Of a stretch of 64,000 bases of DNA, positions 9,488 through 18,540 are shown one piece after another. Both the position numbers and the translations under genes were made by a program. Numbering within the stretch: the stretch's first letter is position 1; each line of letters opens with the position of its first letter. Under the pieces are notes generated by a model. That model was not told where the DNA came from. It made no database searches and saw only the letters and a list, made by a program, of their open reading frames with translations. The DNA comes from Larsenimonas salina. GTDB taxonomy: Bacteria > Pseudomonadota > Gammaproteobacteria > Pseudomonadales > Halomonadaceae. Location: the NCBI RefSeq assembly GCF_023736155.1, contig NZ_JAMLJJ010000003.1, positions 124,001 to 188,000 of the forward strand, read 5' to 3'.

Positions 9488-9593
9488 CCTGTAAACGATA
9501 AAAACCAAAGAACAACAAGCACACAACAATAACCACAGGTGACTGGCCGCACAGGGAATACACAACGTAACGCGTCATGAGACGGAGAAGTGT

Positions 9594-11354
9594 ATGAACG
9601 TACGCCAGCGTATATCGACCGCGCACGCACTCAGCGAGCGCGCAGCCACTTGGGCATTATTGAACTGTCTGACCCGGGAGATCGCGCTACCGACGCACGT
9701 CCTCGATTATCACAGCCCCTCAATCACGGATGGCCTGCCACAGCGCCATACGGGCGTTCCACTGGTACTGATTCGCTGGCCAGGCGGCCGCGCCGTGTTC
9801 GTCGTGGTGGATCGCATCGACCCGCTCGGGGCGCATCGCTATCTCACAAGGCCCTACCTCTTCGACCCGAGCCGGCAGCGGTGGTGGTGCCCGACCTACA
9901 GCGAGCTGATCGCGTACGCGCTCGAGGAGCTTGCCCGCGACACCGGTGCCTCGCCCCATGAGCTTCACGCCCAGATGCTGCAAAGCGTCTCGGTGATGCG
10001 CGAGCTTATCGAGGCCCGCCAAACCAGCGGCGAATGCGCGCTCACACTCACCGATTACGTCGACAGCGAGCAGGCACTGTGGGCGGGCCACCCCGCCCAC
10101 CCGGCGCCCAAGGCGCGGCAATGGCCCGCCGGCAGCGAGGCCGACGCCTACGTACCCGAGCGCAAAAACCGCGCCCGGCTGTATCAGTGGGCCGTACCTC
10201 GCCAGGGGCTTCGCGTACTGAGTCACTCGCTTTCAGTGTCTGACGTGCTCGAAAGCGTCGGCGACCAGCGCCGTGCCCGGCCGGGTGAGGCCGTGATCAG
10301 CATGCACCCGATTCAGGCGCGCCTGTTTGCGGCCACCCCGAGTGTGGCCGCCCTGATCGATCAGGGCGTGATTCGAGACCTTGGCGAAAGCGGGTTTCTT
10401 GCCGCGCCAACCGCCTCCCTTCGAACCTGGCACATCGAGGACAAGCCCTTTTTCATCAAGGGCTCGCTCAACGTTCGGGTCACCAACTGCGTACGCAAGA
10501 ACGCCTGGTATGAGCTTGAAAGCGCGCAGGTCATCGATGCACTGATGACTGACATCGTCGCGCGCCGCGACCCGCTGCTCTCAACGCTCACCCTCGCCCG
10601 CGAACCCGCCGCGCTCAGCTGGGCCCCACCTGGCGCCGACCCGGAGACAGCACGCTGGTTCACCGAACAGACCGGCACCGTGCTCAGGGAGAACTTCTGT
10701 ACGCGTGAGGGCCGGACGCGCTGTGTGCTGGCGGCCGCGCTCTTTTCGCGCACGCCCGAGGATCTGGCCCTGATCGAGGCCTTCATCGGCGGCGAGGATG
10801 CGCACGCGCGCGCACTCGACTGGTTCGACGCCTACGCCATGGCGCTTTTAATGCCGGTACTGACGCTTTTCTTTCGCGACGGCGTGGTGCTCGAGCCGCA
10901 CCTTCAAAACTGCGTACTGATTCACGACAACGGCTGGCCTCACCGCGTACTGCTGCGGGATTTCGAGGGCATCAAGCTGACCGAGGATCTGGGCGTCGAC
11001 GCGCTGCCTGCGAACGTCTCGTCCACAGTGCGCGCCTCCTTGACCTACAGCCGGGCTCAGGGCTGGAACCGAATTGTCTACTGCGTGATGATCAATCATC
11101 TGAGCGAGGCCATTCTGGCGCTCAGCTGGGAGCGACCGGCACTCGGCGAGCGGCTGTGGGCGCAGCTTCGAGACGTGCTCGAGCGCGTGCGCGAGACGCT
11201 GCCCGGACCGGCACCTGAACTCGATGCCCTACTCGACGGCGAAAGCCTGCCCTGCAAGACCAACCTGCTGGTTCGACTGCGCGCCGCACCGGACCGAGAC
11301 GCCGGCTACGTGGCACTGCCCACGCCCTGGGTCCGGGAGGTGGTGCATGGCTGA
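9594..11354 (+). CDS. acsD: NIS siderophore synthetase, AcsD-like
   Basis: An IucA/IucC-family synthetase of 586 residues. These enzymes adenylate a carboxylate such as citrate and condense it with an amine or alcohol. Family motifs are GHPAHPAPKAR at 165-175 (ATP-binding region), KGSLNVRVTN from 289, EPHLQN at 434-439 and RDFEG at 455-459. As the first gene before a PLP decarboxylase it occupies the place of AcsD, which joins citrate to L-serine in achromobactin synthesis. Substrate choice is inferred from gene order, not residues. The ATG has a GGAGAAG ribosome site. No second Fur box is visible before it. Confidence 0.88.
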   Translation: MNVRQRISTAHALSERAATWALLNCLTREIALPTHVLDYHSPSITDGLPQRHTGVPLVLIRWPGGRAVFVVVDRIDPLGAHRYLTRPYLFDPSRQRWWCPTYSELIAYALEELARDTGASPHELHAQMLQSVSVMRELIEARQTSGECALTLTDYVDSEQALWAGHPAHPAPKARQWPAGSEADAYVPERKNRARLYQWAVPRQGLRVLSHSLSVSDVLESVGDQRRARPGEAVISMHPIQARLFAATPSVAALIDQGVIRDLGESGFLAAPTASLRTWHIEDKPFFIKGSLNVRVTNCVRKNAWYELESAQVIDALMTDIVARRDPLLSTLTLAREPAALSWAPPGADPETARWFTEQTGTVLRENFCTREGRTRCVLAAALFSRTPEDLALIEAFIGGEDAHARALDWFDAYAMALLMPVLTLFFRDGVVLEPHLQNCVLIHDNGWPHRVLLRDFEGIKLTEDLGVDALPANVSSTVRASLTYSRAQGWNRIVYCVMINHLSEAILALSWERPALGERLWAQLRDVLERVRETLPGPAPELDALLDGESLPCKTNLLVRLRAAPDRDAGYVALPTPWVREVVHG

Positions 11355-12567
11355 CCCTGCCGCACACGTTCGAACCGCCATTCTGGATGCCCGCGAGCGC
11401 GACGCGGCGCCGATGGCCGCGTTCTTCTACGACCTCGACGCGCTGGCAAGCCACGCCCGAACCGTCAAGGCCGCCCTTCCGGAAGGTGTCGAGCTTTACT
11501 ACGCCATCAAGGCCAACAGCGACACGCCGCTTTTGAATACGCTGGCCCCGATCGTCGACGGGTTCGAGCTTTCCTCCGGCGGTGAACTCGGTCGAGCCGA
11601 GGCCTGTCGGGTCGAAAAGCCCTGGCTGCTCTCGGGCCCCGGCAAGCTCGACAGCGAGCTTGAACATGCGGTGGCCATGAAGGTCTCGGCCGTGCACGTC
11701 GAGAGCCTGAGCGAGATCGACCGGCTGGCCGCGATCGCCCATAGCAAAGGGCGAGTCCAACCAGTCTTTATCCGCATCAACCCGGCGCTTGACGACGCGT
11801 TTTCGACCCGGCTCAACATGGCCGGGCGGGCAAGCCCCTTCGGCATCGACGAAGCGCAACTGCCCGAGGCGGTTGCCCGGGTCGATGCACGCCCCTCGCT
11901 CACGCTTCAGGGGTTTCATGTGCACGCAATGTCGCATCAGAAAAGCGCCGAGCGCCATTTGGCGCTGATGGCGTTCTACCTGACCCGCTGGCCCGAGTGG
12001 CGAGCACTTTCCAGAACGCCCTCGAACGTTACGCACCTGAACGTCGGCGGCGGCATCGGGGTCGACTACACCGGAAGTGACCTGTTCGATTGGCCCGGAT
12101 TCTGCCGTGCGCTCGCCGGTAAGCTCGACGCCCTCGAACAGCGCCCGGTCGTGCGCTTCGAGATCGGTCGCTTCTTGAGCGCGTTCTGCGGCTACTACGT
12201 GATGGAAGTGCTGGACGCCAAGCAAAGCCACGGCGAGCACTTTCTGATCTGTCGCGGCGGCACCCATCAGTTTCGACTGCCGGCCGCCCAGAACCACGAC
12301 CACCCTGTCTGGCACCTGCCCCGGCAGATGGCCACCACCGGCCCGTGGCGCGACTGGACCGTCGTCGGCCAGCTCTGCACCCCGAAGGACGTTCTGAGCC
12401 GTCGGCAGGCGCTCAAGAATCCGTGTCCGGGCGATCTGCTGGTGCTGCCGCTGGCCGGTGCCTACGGCTACAACATCTCCCACGCCGATTTTCTCTGTCA
12501 CCCGCGCCCGGCGCTTCACTACCTGCCGGCGCACGCGCCGCGGCGCGTCACGGAGGCCGGTCCATGA
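11347..12567 (+). CDS. acsE: PLP-dependent decarboxylase, AcsE/SbnH-like
   Basis: A fold type III (alanine-racemase/LysA-like) decarboxylase, 406 residues from the ATG at 11347, which overlaps the synthetase stop by 8 bp. The PLP lysine is K55 in YYAIKANSDT. GGGIG at 234-238 binds the phosphate, and the Cys-Asp pair expected from the partner subunit is C344/D348 in GQLCTPKDV. In achromobactin and staphyloferrin B pathways this family decarboxylates the amino-acid part of a citryl intermediate, here expected to be citryl-serine to citryl-ethanolamine. A free-standing diaminopimelate decarboxylase is unlikely because the gene is translationally embedded in a siderophore operon. Confidence 0.87.
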   Translation: MADPAAHVRTAILDARERDAAPMAAFFYDLDALASHARTVKAALPEGVELYYAIKANSDTPLLNTLAPIVDGFELSSGGELGRAEACRVEKPWLLSGPGKLDSELEHAVAMKVSAVHVESLSEIDRLAAIAHSKGRVQPVFIRINPALDDAFSTRLNMAGRASPFGIDEAQLPEAVARVDARPSLTLQGFHVHAMSHQKSAERHLALMAFYLTRWPEWRALSRTPSNVTHLNVGGGIGVDYTGSDLFDWPGFCRALAGKLDALEQRPVVRFEIGRFLSAFCGYYVMEVLDAKQSHGEHFLICRGGTHQFRLPAAQNHDHPVWHLPRQMATTGPWRDWTVVGQLCTPKDVLSRRQALKNPCPGDLLVLPLAGAYGYNISHADFLCHPRPALHYLPAHAPRRVTEAGP

Positions 12568-13946
12568 CGGCCTGGCCGCAGCGGGTGATGGTCGCCGTCC
12601 TTCTGGGCACCGCCACGGTCAGTCTCAGCAACAGCATGCTCAATCCGGCACTGACGACGTTCATGCGCGCCTTTGACATCGGCGCCGGTCAGGCCGGCGG
12701 CGTGCTCTCGGCGTTCATGATCGCGATGGTGCTTGCGATGCCGCTGACGGGCTATCTGAGCGCGCGCCTTGGCAGGCGCCGGCTGTATCTGGCCGGCATG
12801 ACGCTGTTCATCGCAGGCTCACTGATCGGGGTCCTGAGCCTTGCGTTCTGGCAGGTGCTGCTGGCGCGCGCGGTGCAGGGCGCGGCCAGCGGGCTGGTGA
12901 TTCCACTGTCGCTGCCGTTGCTGTTCAAGGTGTTTCCAAGCACTGAGCGCGGGCGCATCTCGGGGCTGTGGGCGAGCGTGGTGATGCTGATTCCCGCCAT
13001 CGGGCCCTTGTGCGGGGCGCTACTCATCGAGCACCTTCATTGGCGCGTGCTGTTCGGAGCCAACCTGCCGCTGGCCGCCGGCGCCTGCTGGATGGCGGGG
13101 CGCTGCCTGCCGCATCAGGACGACGAACCGGCGGCCTCGCGCTTCGACGCCGCCGGCTTCGCACTGATCGCAGGCGGGCTCGCGGCCGTACTAGGCGGCG
13201 GGCAACTGATGACAGGCGCGCATGTCGAGCTTGGCGGTGCGCTCCTACTCCTCGGGGCCGGGCTGTCGATGGGCTTTATTTACCATCAACGCAGAACCTC
13301 GGCCCCGCTGCTGCCGCTGTCGGTCTTCGCCCACAAAGACTTTCGAAACGGCGTGGTCGTGGTGGTCCTGCAAACCCTTGGCATGTTCACAAGCCTTGTG
13401 CTGGTGCCGCTTCTGATTCAGGTCGTGATGGAAAAATCCGCGCTCTGGACCGGCCTTGCACTGCTCGCCACCGCCGTAAGCGCCAGTCTCGTTGCCCGGT
13501 ACAGCGGCCGCTGGCTTGACCGCTACGGGCCACGGGCACTGATCGCGACCGGCACCGTACTCACAACGCTTTCACTGAGCGCGCTTGCAGGCATTGGCCC
13601 GGCCACTCCTGTCGGGACGGTCGTTGCGCTCATGGCCGTACGCGGCGTAGGCGTCGGGCTGTCCTACATGCCCGCGACCACGGTCGCCCTTACCGCCCTG
13701 CCGGATGCGATGACGACCCAGGGCTCGGCCATCACCAACATGGTGCGCCGCATCGTCGCCTCGCTCGGGGTGATCGCGGTCACGCTTTTGATCGACGCCC
13801 TGCCGGCCAGAGGCCTGCCCCTGTCCGCGACCCTTGATCTGCTGTTCAGCGTGATCGGCGCGGCGCTATTACTGGCGCTGCCCTGCATCTACTGCCTGAC
13901 GCCTACCCCCTTGAACCGAACCGATGCCCGGCAGGCCAACGCCTGA
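12564..13946 (+). CDS. MFS siderophore exporter, YhcA/SbnD-like
   Basis: A major facilitator of 460 residues whose ATG overlaps the decarboxylase stop as ATGA. About 12-14 hydrophobic helices can be drawn. The loop GYLSARLGRRRLYLAG matches the MFS motif A between TM2 and TM3, and NSMLNPALTTFMRAFD in TM1 fits DHA2-type drug/siderophore exporters. It occupies the position of yhcA in achromobactin operons and sbnD in staphyloferrin B. Export of the finished siderophore to the periplasm is the likely role; an outer-membrane partner is not encoded nearby. Confidence 0.85.
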   Translation: MTAWPQRVMVAVLLGTATVSLSNSMLNPALTTFMRAFDIGAGQAGGVLSAFMIAMVLAMPLTGYLSARLGRRRLYLAGMTLFIAGSLIGVLSLAFWQVLLARAVQGAASGLVIPLSLPLLFKVFPSTERGRISGLWASVVMLIPAIGPLCGALLIEHLHWRVLFGANLPLAAGACWMAGRCLPHQDDEPAASRFDAAGFALIAGGLAAVLGGGQLMTGAHVELGGALLLLGAGLSMGFIYHQRRTSAPLLPLSVFAHKDFRNGVVVVVLQTLGMFTSLVLVPLLIQVVMEKSALWTGLALLATAVSASLVARYSGRWLDRYGPRALIATGTVLTTLSLSALAGIGPATPVGTVVALMAVRGVGVGLSYMPATTVALTALPDAMTTQGSAITNMVRRIVASLGVIAVTLLIDALPARGLPLSATLDLLFSVIGAALLLALPCIYCLTPTPLNRTDARQANA

Positions 13947-13992
13947 GTCCGTACTCGATTTCATGCCCGCGTGCTACGCGTAAGGATCCTTC

Positions 13993-15855
13993 ATGACAAC
14001 GACGTCTTTTCACCTCTCCCCCTTGAGCACCCTGAACGGAACGCCCTCGCCGTTTCTGGCTCACCCCGACCACTGGCGTCATTTTTCGCGCATCGAGCGC
14101 CGGGTGGTCAGCCAGCTTCTACAAACGCTCCTGTACGAGCAGGTGCTGCCGTTCGAGGTGGCCGAGCTTGGCGAGGGTCGCCACCGTTTCAGTGTGGCGC
14201 TTTCCTCGGGCGCCCGGCTCGTGGCCACGGGCCGCCTGTGCGAGAGCTTCGAGCTGATCCGGCTGGACCGCGACCCCGGCGCGGTCTTCCATGGCACCGA
14301 CGGCCAGGCTCGCCCGCTGACGCTTGCTACCCTGCTGGAACAGCTGGATACGGACACCGGCGCACTCACCCAGGCCCCTGGGTTCGCGCAGGAGCTGGAG
14401 CAGACGCTGCTGCATGACGTGCAGTCGGCGGCCGCCTTCGAGCGCCCTGACTGCGCCCCGACCGCGCTGTCGGCGGACGCGCTGGAGCGTTACTTCGCCG
14501 ACGCCCACAGCTACCACCCCTGCTACAAGTCGCGGATCGGTTTCACCTGGGAGGACAACGCGCGCTACGGGCCGGAATTCGGTCAACCGCTCGGTGTCCT
14601 GTGGCTGGCCGTGCCCGCGCACCTTGCCATCACCGCGCAGCGCCCGGGCCTTGACCGCGAGGCGCTGATCCGAGCGCTTGCGGGCGAGGCCATCATGAGC
14701 CGGCGCGACGCCTACTGCGCCCGCACCGGCTACGCGCCCCATGATGTGACCCTGCTTCCGGTGCACCCCTGGCAGTGGCGCGCCGGCGCCCTTCGTGCGC
14801 TCTACCCACAGCTTGCGCGCGGCGAGGCGATGCTTCTGGGCGAGGGCGAAGCGCGGTTCGTGCCCCAGCAATCGATCCGAACGCTTGCGCCGGCGAACAC
14901 GCACCTGCCCTACCTGAAGCTCGCCATGAGCCTGACCAATACCTCCAGCACCCGATTGCTGGCCCGTCATACGGTTGCCAACGCGCCGCTGATCACCGGC
15001 TGGCTGAAGCGCCTTGTCGCGGCCGACCCGGCCGCTCAGGAGGCAGGCTTTGTGCTTTTGGGCGAGGTCGCCGGCATGAGCCTCGATGAGCGCGTCTTTA
15101 CCAGGGCGCAACGGCCGCAGGTCTATGGCGCCCTCGGGGCGATTTTGCGTGAAAACGTGGTGTCGTATCTCGGCGCGGGTGAGCAGGCGGTCGCCTTCAA
15201 CGGGCTTTCCCAGTGCACCCGCGACGATACCGGCACGCCGGCCGAGCCGTTCATCGACCCCTGGGTCAAGCGCTATGGGGTCGAGACCTGGACCCGCGCC
15301 CTGCTCGAAACCGCCTGCGCCCCGATTCTCCATTTCCTGTTCGCACAAGGCATCGGTCTCGAGGCGCACGGCCAGAACATCGTCCTGATCCATCGAGACG
15401 GCTGGCCGACCCGAGTGGCGCTGAAGGATTTCCACGACGGCGTGCGCTTCAGCCGGACGCACCTGACCCACCCCGAGCACGTGCCGACGCTCGAACCGGT
15501 GCCGGCGCATCACGCCCGTTTGAACGCCAACTCCTTTCTCGAAACCGAGGACCCGGCGGCGGTGCGCGATTACTCCTGCGACGCCTTTTTCTTCATCGCG
15601 CTGGCCGATCTGGCGATTTTCCTCACACGCCATTACGACCTGCCCGAAGGGCGTTTCTGGGCAATGACGGCGGCGGTGATCCGCGACTATCAGCAGGCGC
15701 ACCCGGAGCACGCCGAGCGCTTTGCCCGGTTCGACGTGTTCAACGCCTGCTATGAGGTCGAGGCGCTGACGCGGCGGCGATTGTTCGGCGATGAGGTCGC
15801 ACAGATCCGTCGCGTGCCCAACCCGCTGCGCACGGCCGGGGAGGACGCGCGCTGA
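13993..15855 (+). CDS. acsC: NIS siderophore synthetase, AcsC-like
   Basis: A 620-residue IucA/IucC enzyme. Motifs in order are HPCYKSRIGF 175-184, LPVHPWQW 255-262, SIRTLAP 294-300, KLAMSLTNTSSTR 309-321, EAHGQN 457-462 and KDF 478-480, all expected for ATP, Mg2+ and carboxylate binding. In achromobactin synthesis AcsC is associated with adding 2-oxoglutarate units; assignment here rests on its place between the exporter and the aldolase-family gene. AAGGATCC precedes the ATG. A 46-bp gap separates it from the exporter, so it may have its own translation initiation but the same transcript. Confidence 0.87.
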   Translation: MTTTSFHLSPLSTLNGTPSPFLAHPDHWRHFSRIERRVVSQLLQTLLYEQVLPFEVAELGEGRHRFSVALSSGARLVATGRLCESFELIRLDRDPGAVFHGTDGQARPLTLATLLEQLDTDTGALTQAPGFAQELEQTLLHDVQSAAAFERPDCAPTALSADALERYFADAHSYHPCYKSRIGFTWEDNARYGPEFGQPLGVLWLAVPAHLAITAQRPGLDREALIRALAGEAIMSRRDAYCARTGYAPHDVTLLPVHPWQWRAGALRALYPQLARGEAMLLGEGEARFVPQQSIRTLAPANTHLPYLKLAMSLTNTSSTRLLARHTVANAPLITGWLKRLVAADPAAQEAGFVLLGEVAGMSLDERVFTRAQRPQVYGALGAILRENVVSYLGAGEQAVAFNGLSQCTRDDTGTPAEPFIDPWVKRYGVETWTRALLETACAPILHFLFAQGIGLEAHGQNIVLIHRDGWPTRVALKDFHDGVRFSRTHLTHPEHVPTLEPVPAHHARLNANSFLETEDPAAVRDYSCDAFFFIALADLAIFLTRHYDLPEGRFWAMTAAVIRDYQQAHPEHAERFARFDVFNACYEVEALTRRRLFGDEVAQIRRVPNPLRTAGEDAR

Positions 15856-16646
15856 TGCTTCGTGATAACCGACTCAAACGTGCGTTGAACCAGGGCATCG
15901 AGACGTTTGGCCTGCTGGCCTCGATGCCGTGTGCGGCCTCGATCGAGCTCATCGGCGAGGCCGGGTTCGATTTCGTCGTTATCGACACCGAACACGTGCT
16001 GATCAACCCCGAAACCCTCGAACACATGATCCGAACCGCCGAAATCTACGGGTTAACGCCACTGGTGCGCGTACCGGACGCCGACCCCAAACGGATACTC
16101 AGGCTTCTGGACGCCGGCGCTCAGGGCATTGTCCTTCCGCAGGTGGAGACGCCCGAGACCGTTCAGGCCGCCGTAAAGGCCTGTAAATACGCCCCCGAGG
16201 GCACGCGAAGCCTCAACGCCGGCCGCCCGGGCGCGTTCGGGCGCGACGCGCTTTCCGAGTACGTCACCCGGGCCAACGCCGAAATCATGGTGGTGGCGAT
16301 GATTGAGACGGCCGACGGCGTCGAGCGCATCGACCGGATTGCCGCGGTGCCCGGGCTGGATTTGATCCTCGAAGGCGCCGCTGATCTGTCGCAGTCGCTG
16401 GGCGTGACCTGGCAGCCGACCCACCCCCGGGTAATCGAGGCACTGGCGCACGTGGCCGACCGTGCCCGCACCGCAGGCGTGCCCTACTGCGCCTTTCTGC
16501 GCGGAGACGACGCGCTGCCTGCCTGGCGCGCCCGTGGCGCCACCGCCTTCATGCTCGGCGATGAGCGCGGCATCGCCTTTCGCGCCCTCACCTATGCCCT
16601 GACCCATGCCCGTTCGACGCAAGGAACACATCGATATGCCGACTGA
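15855..16646 (+). CDS. acsB: HpcH/HpaI aldolase-family protein, AcsB/SbnG-like
   Basis: A 263-residue class II aldolase-fold protein whose ATG shares one base with the preceding stop (TGATG). DFVVIDTEHVLINPE near residue 37 and RVPDADPKRILRLLDAGAQG near 75-95 are the HpcH/HpaI signatures, with metal-binding Glu/Asp downstream (MIETADGVERI). In staphyloferrin B, SbnG of this family is a citrate synthase that frees siderophore production from the TCA cycle; AcsB occupies the same place in achromobactin loci. Citrate supply is therefore the best guess. It overlaps the start of the next synthetase by 11 bp. Confidence 0.86.
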   Translation: MLRDNRLKRALNQGIETFGLLASMPCAASIELIGEAGFDFVVIDTEHVLINPETLEHMIRTAEIYGLTPLVRVPDADPKRILRLLDAGAQGIVLPQVETPETVQAAVKACKYAPEGTRSLNAGRPGAFGRDALSEYVTRANAEIMVVAMIETADGVERIDRIAAVPGLDLILEGAADLSQSLGVTWQPTHPRVIEALAHVADRARTAGVPYCAFLRGDDALPAWRARGATAFMLGDERGIAFRALTYALTHARSTQGTHRYAD

Positions 16647-18531
16647 TACGCCCACTCAATCCCCGCTCATGACCACGTTGATCGACGCCCTGCTGGCCGA
16701 GGACTTCTTCGACGCCGAGACGGTCTCGATGGACACCGCCCCCTCCGCCAGAACCGCGCCGGCCACCCTGGTGACGCTTGCCCACCGCGGCGCGGACCAC
16801 ACGCTGTGGTCCTACCCGCTGCCCGATGGCCAGCGCCTTGCGATGGTGGTTCGGCCCGGCCGCGCCCAGCGGCTCGAACGGGTCCCGAACAGCCCCGTTC
16901 AACTCTTTGACGACAACGCAGTCAACGATTCCTGCCTCACGATGACCTCGCCGGAAACGCTGATGCGGCATCTCGCTCACGCAGCCCACCCAGACACGCC
17001 CGAGCCCAGCAAGGGCGAGCAGGTCTTCATCGAGGCGCTCGCCACCAGCGACTGGCAACTGGCGCGTTCACGGGCGCATCGCATCGACACCCGATCGCTT
17101 CTAAAGCGCTCACCGCTGGCATTTTTTACCGCCATGGAGCAGTGGGCCTCGTTGAGCGACCGGCCCTACCACCCAACGGCCAAGGCCAAGGAAGGGCTCG
17201 ATGAGGCCGAGTACATGGCGTATATGGCCGAGTTCGACCAGACGATCGAGCTACGCTGGGTCGCGGTCGCCAAACACACGCTTGCCACCGGCGACGCGGT
17301 CGACCCCGGCGACTGCCCGGCCGCGTTCGTGATGGCGCCGGGCGAGCGCAACCAGCTCGAGCGCGAGCTCCACGCCAAGGGCCTTGCCGAGGACTACATC
17401 GCTCTGCCGGTGCATCCGTGGCAGCTCGAGCATGCGCTGCCGCGCTGGTTGAACGAGGCCTTCCGCGCCGAGCACTGTGTGGTCCTCGATGTGCGATCTC
17501 CCACCTGGAAAGCCAGCTCGTCGCTTCGATCCCTGCTACCGACGCGCGCCTCGCGCCACAGCCTGAAACTGCCGATGGCGGTTCACTCACTCGGCGCCTC
17601 GCGCTATTTGCCAGCGGTCAAGATGATCAACGGCGACCTGAGCGCGGCGCTGCTTGGCCGGGCGAAAACGCTGGACGCCCGCCTCGGCGAGGCCCTGCAC
17701 CTGTGCGACGAAGGCCGCTGGTGGGCTTACCTTCCGGAAGACGCCAGCCTGTTCGATGACGCGCCGCGGCATCTGTCGGCCATGGTTCGAAGCTACCCGG
17801 CCTCGGTGATGAACGACCCCGCAAGCCGCCCCCTGCCGATGGCGACCCTGGGCACCGCCCTGCCGGAAGGCGGCCGCCACTTTTTCGACGACTGGCTTGC
17901 CTACCTGGGCGAGCGCGCCACGCTTGCCAACGTCACGCGGCTGATGCGCGCCGTCTGCGATCCGTTTTTCGAGCTGACGCTTCGTCTTTTCCGGCTCGGG
18001 ATGCTGCCCGAGGTTCATGGCCAGAACGCAGTGCTGGTCTGGCGCCAGGGCGTGATCACCGGGATGGTGCTGCGCGATCACGACTCGCTGCGCATCGCGG
18101 TCTCCCAGCTCGAACAGGTCGGCCTCGAGGACCCCGAATACCGCATCAAGCCCGGCCACGCCAACACGCTTTATCACGACGACCTCGAGGCGCTGCTCTT
18201 TTGGTTGCAAACCCTCGCTATTCAAGTCAATGTGCGGGCTATCGTCGATGTGACTGCGTCTCATTTTGATATACCTCCGGCAGCGCTTTGGCAGACCGTT
18301 CATGACAGCCTGCGTCATCAGATCGAGACGCTGCCGCTGGCAGACGACGTGCGCGCGTGTTTGACCGAGGGGCTGTTCGAGGCCGCCGAATGGCCGTTCA
18401 AGCAGCTGATCACACCGATCATCGCGCGCGCTGGAGGCCCGGGCAGCATGCCCTTCGGCACAGGGCGTACGGTCAATCCGCTGCACGCGCCCAGTCACGC
18501 GGGTCACATTTCCCATGCCATCCACGAGTGA
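16636..18531 (+). CDS. acsA: NIS siderophore synthetase, AcsA-like
   Basis: The third IucA/IucC enzyme, 631 residues from the ATG at 16636, chosen because AGGA lies 10 bases upstream; an ATG at 16606 would add ten residues. Motifs are RPYHPTAKAK 176-185, LPVHPWQ 257-263, KLPMAVHSLGASR 311-323, EVHGQN 459-464 and RDHDSLRI 480-487. The last motif has Asp-His-Asp where the other two enzymes have Asp-Phe, which suggests a different acceptor or donor. By order it matches AcsA, linked to diaminobutyrate attachment in achromobactin. The family call is firm; the substrate is inferred. Confidence 0.86.
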   Translation: MPTDTPTQSPLMTTLIDALLAEDFFDAETVSMDTAPSARTAPATLVTLAHRGADHTLWSYPLPDGQRLAMVVRPGRAQRLERVPNSPVQLFDDNAVNDSCLTMTSPETLMRHLAHAAHPDTPEPSKGEQVFIEALATSDWQLARSRAHRIDTRSLLKRSPLAFFTAMEQWASLSDRPYHPTAKAKEGLDEAEYMAYMAEFDQTIELRWVAVAKHTLATGDAVDPGDCPAAFVMAPGERNQLERELHAKGLAEDYIALPVHPWQLEHALPRWLNEAFRAEHCVVLDVRSPTWKASSSLRSLLPTRASRHSLKLPMAVHSLGASRYLPAVKMINGDLSAALLGRAKTLDARLGEALHLCDEGRWWAYLPEDASLFDDAPRHLSAMVRSYPASVMNDPASRPLPMATLGTALPEGGRHFFDDWLAYLGERATLANVTRLMRAVCDPFFELTLRLFRLGMLPEVHGQNAVLVWRQGVITGMVLRDHDSLRIAVSQLEQVGLEDPEYRIKPGHANTLYHDDLEALLFWLQTLAIQVNVRAIVDVTASHFDIPPAALWQTVHDSLRHQIETLPLADDVRACLTEGLFEAAEWPFKQLITPIIARAGGPGSMPFGTGRTVNPLHAPSHAGHISHAIHE

Positions 18532-18540
18532 GGCCTCAGG

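Noticed and set aside
11122-12534. Long minus-strand open frame opposite the decarboxylase
   Set aside because: Shadow frame; the plus-strand PLP enzyme motifs are intact.
14119-15711. Long minus-strand open frame opposite acsC (530 codons)
   Set aside because: Shadow frame; the plus strand carries all NIS motifs, and the antisense translation is Arg/Gly/His-rich without domains.
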